Positions 63,538 to 64,000 of a stretch of DNA of 64,000 nt are shown here, in pieces. The position numbers and the translations under genes are program-made. The stretch's first letter is position 1. Each line of letters opens with the position of its first letter. This stretch comes from Fremontodendron californicum (taxonomy: Eukaryota > Streptophyta > Magnoliopsida > Malvales > Malvaceae). Under the pieces are notes generated by a model, which did no database searches, was not told where the DNA came from, and saw only the letters and a list, made by a program, of their open reading frames with translations. The stretch spans positions 2,115,501-2,179,500 of the forward strand of contig JAULJL010000047.1 of the NCBI GenBank assembly GCA_030761205.1, in the 5' to 3' direction.

Positions 63538-64000
63538 TCTACTACAAGAAACGCGTTAGGCAATCTTCCTCGGAAAATACAGTTGGGATGTTCTTTACTT
63601 ATACTAGAATCGGTATACTCTCTTTATGGGTTTTTTTAAAAAGAAAAAGTTAAATAGGTATTTTTTTAAGAGTGGGTAGTTTTTAAAAATTATTAGTGTC
63701 AATTACATTTGATAATTTCATATATAAAATAGTTACAAGTTACGAACACAATATGAAAAAAATAATTAAAATACGAAACGACAAAAAAAATATGAATACG
63801 ACACGAATATACGAACGTGTCAAAATTTATATAAATATATAATAACTTGGGTATAATCATAATAAAAACAAATAATACGAATACAATATGAATAAGAAAA
63901 ACGGAAGCACAAAATAAAAAAATCAAAAATCAAAAGCTTGCCACAAACGTGGCAAGCCTTGATGAAGCAATCCCCCCATAAATTGAGGGGGATTGCTTTA
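63538..64000 (+). mobile_element. Possible CACTA-type transposon end (runs off window)
   Basis: CTACTACAAGAAACGCG at 63538 resembles the plant CACTA terminus CACTACAAGAAA, with one central change. Within 460 bp there are a unit of the ACACGAC repeat (63740-63870) and two hairpins at 63934-63998. The other end is outside the window. Confidence 0.4.
63933..63998. repeat. Two adjacent strong hairpins
   Basis: GCTTGCCAC/GTGGCAAGC with loop AAAC (about 63935-63956), then AAGCAATCCCCC/GGGGGATTGCTT with loop CATAAATTGA-like (about 63965-63998). Both stems are perfect over at least 9 bp. Confidence 0.85.

Overview
This 64 kb window is nuclear DNA from a flowering plant, probably a eudicot. It is AT-rich and intron-bearing, and it is dominated by plant transposon families: Tekay-type chromovirus, Tat-type gypsy, Tork/TNT-like copia, L1-type LINEs with an RRM/zinc-knuckle ORF1, MULE and hAT MITEs. 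There are no bacterial-type operons and no rRNA or tRNA genes. The species cannot be named from the sequence alone.

The only host genes that look usable are two copies of a plant LRAT/NC-domain gene (7.70-8.33 and 22.95-23.69 kb). A third copy (33.07-33.76 kb) is broken by a 4-bp insertion. All three share a TATA box, 5' leader, one short phase-1 intron and an upstream module. Blocks downstream of them are duplicated as well, so this is an old tandem gene cluster later expanded by transposons.

Layout: 0-3.7 kb, decayed Tat-like gypsy pol; 3.9-6.8 kb, two LTRs in inverted orientation; 7-9.2 kb, LRAT copy 1 and its duplicated flanks; 9.5-12.1 kb, MITEs and an array of ACACGAC-rich repeats; 12.14-21.71 kb, complete but dead Tekay chromovirus with 5-bp TSD; 22.2-23.8 kb, LRAT copy 2; 24-29.2 kb, MITEs, a gypsy LTR and a duplicated LRAT-flanking block; 29.9-33.9 kb, LRAT copy 3, its upstream region split by a MULE fragment; 34-37 kb, AT-rich DNA with a SINE and a MITE; 37.0-38.2 kb, LINE 3' end (minus); 38.2-40.9 kb, two LTRs in direct tandem; 41-48 kb, MITEs, microsatellites, a PRP43-like helicase fragment and a second coding-like block; 48.2-54.1 kb, a LINE bounded by a ~16-bp TSD that contains an LTR piece, an intron-free AP1/FUL-type MADS-box fragment and a 1.5 kb fold-back element; 55.7-60.2 kb, a young copia element with near-identical LTRs but key pol catalytic parts deleted; 60.2-63.4 kb, MITEs and a LINE tail; 63.5-64 kb, a possible CACTA end with two strong hairpins.

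The most unusual items are the MADS-box fragment inside the LINE, the fold-back element with perfect target duplication and repeated hairpins, the recently moved copia element lacking its own catalytic residues, and the LRAT cluster in which copy 2 has an intron that can be read through in frame.
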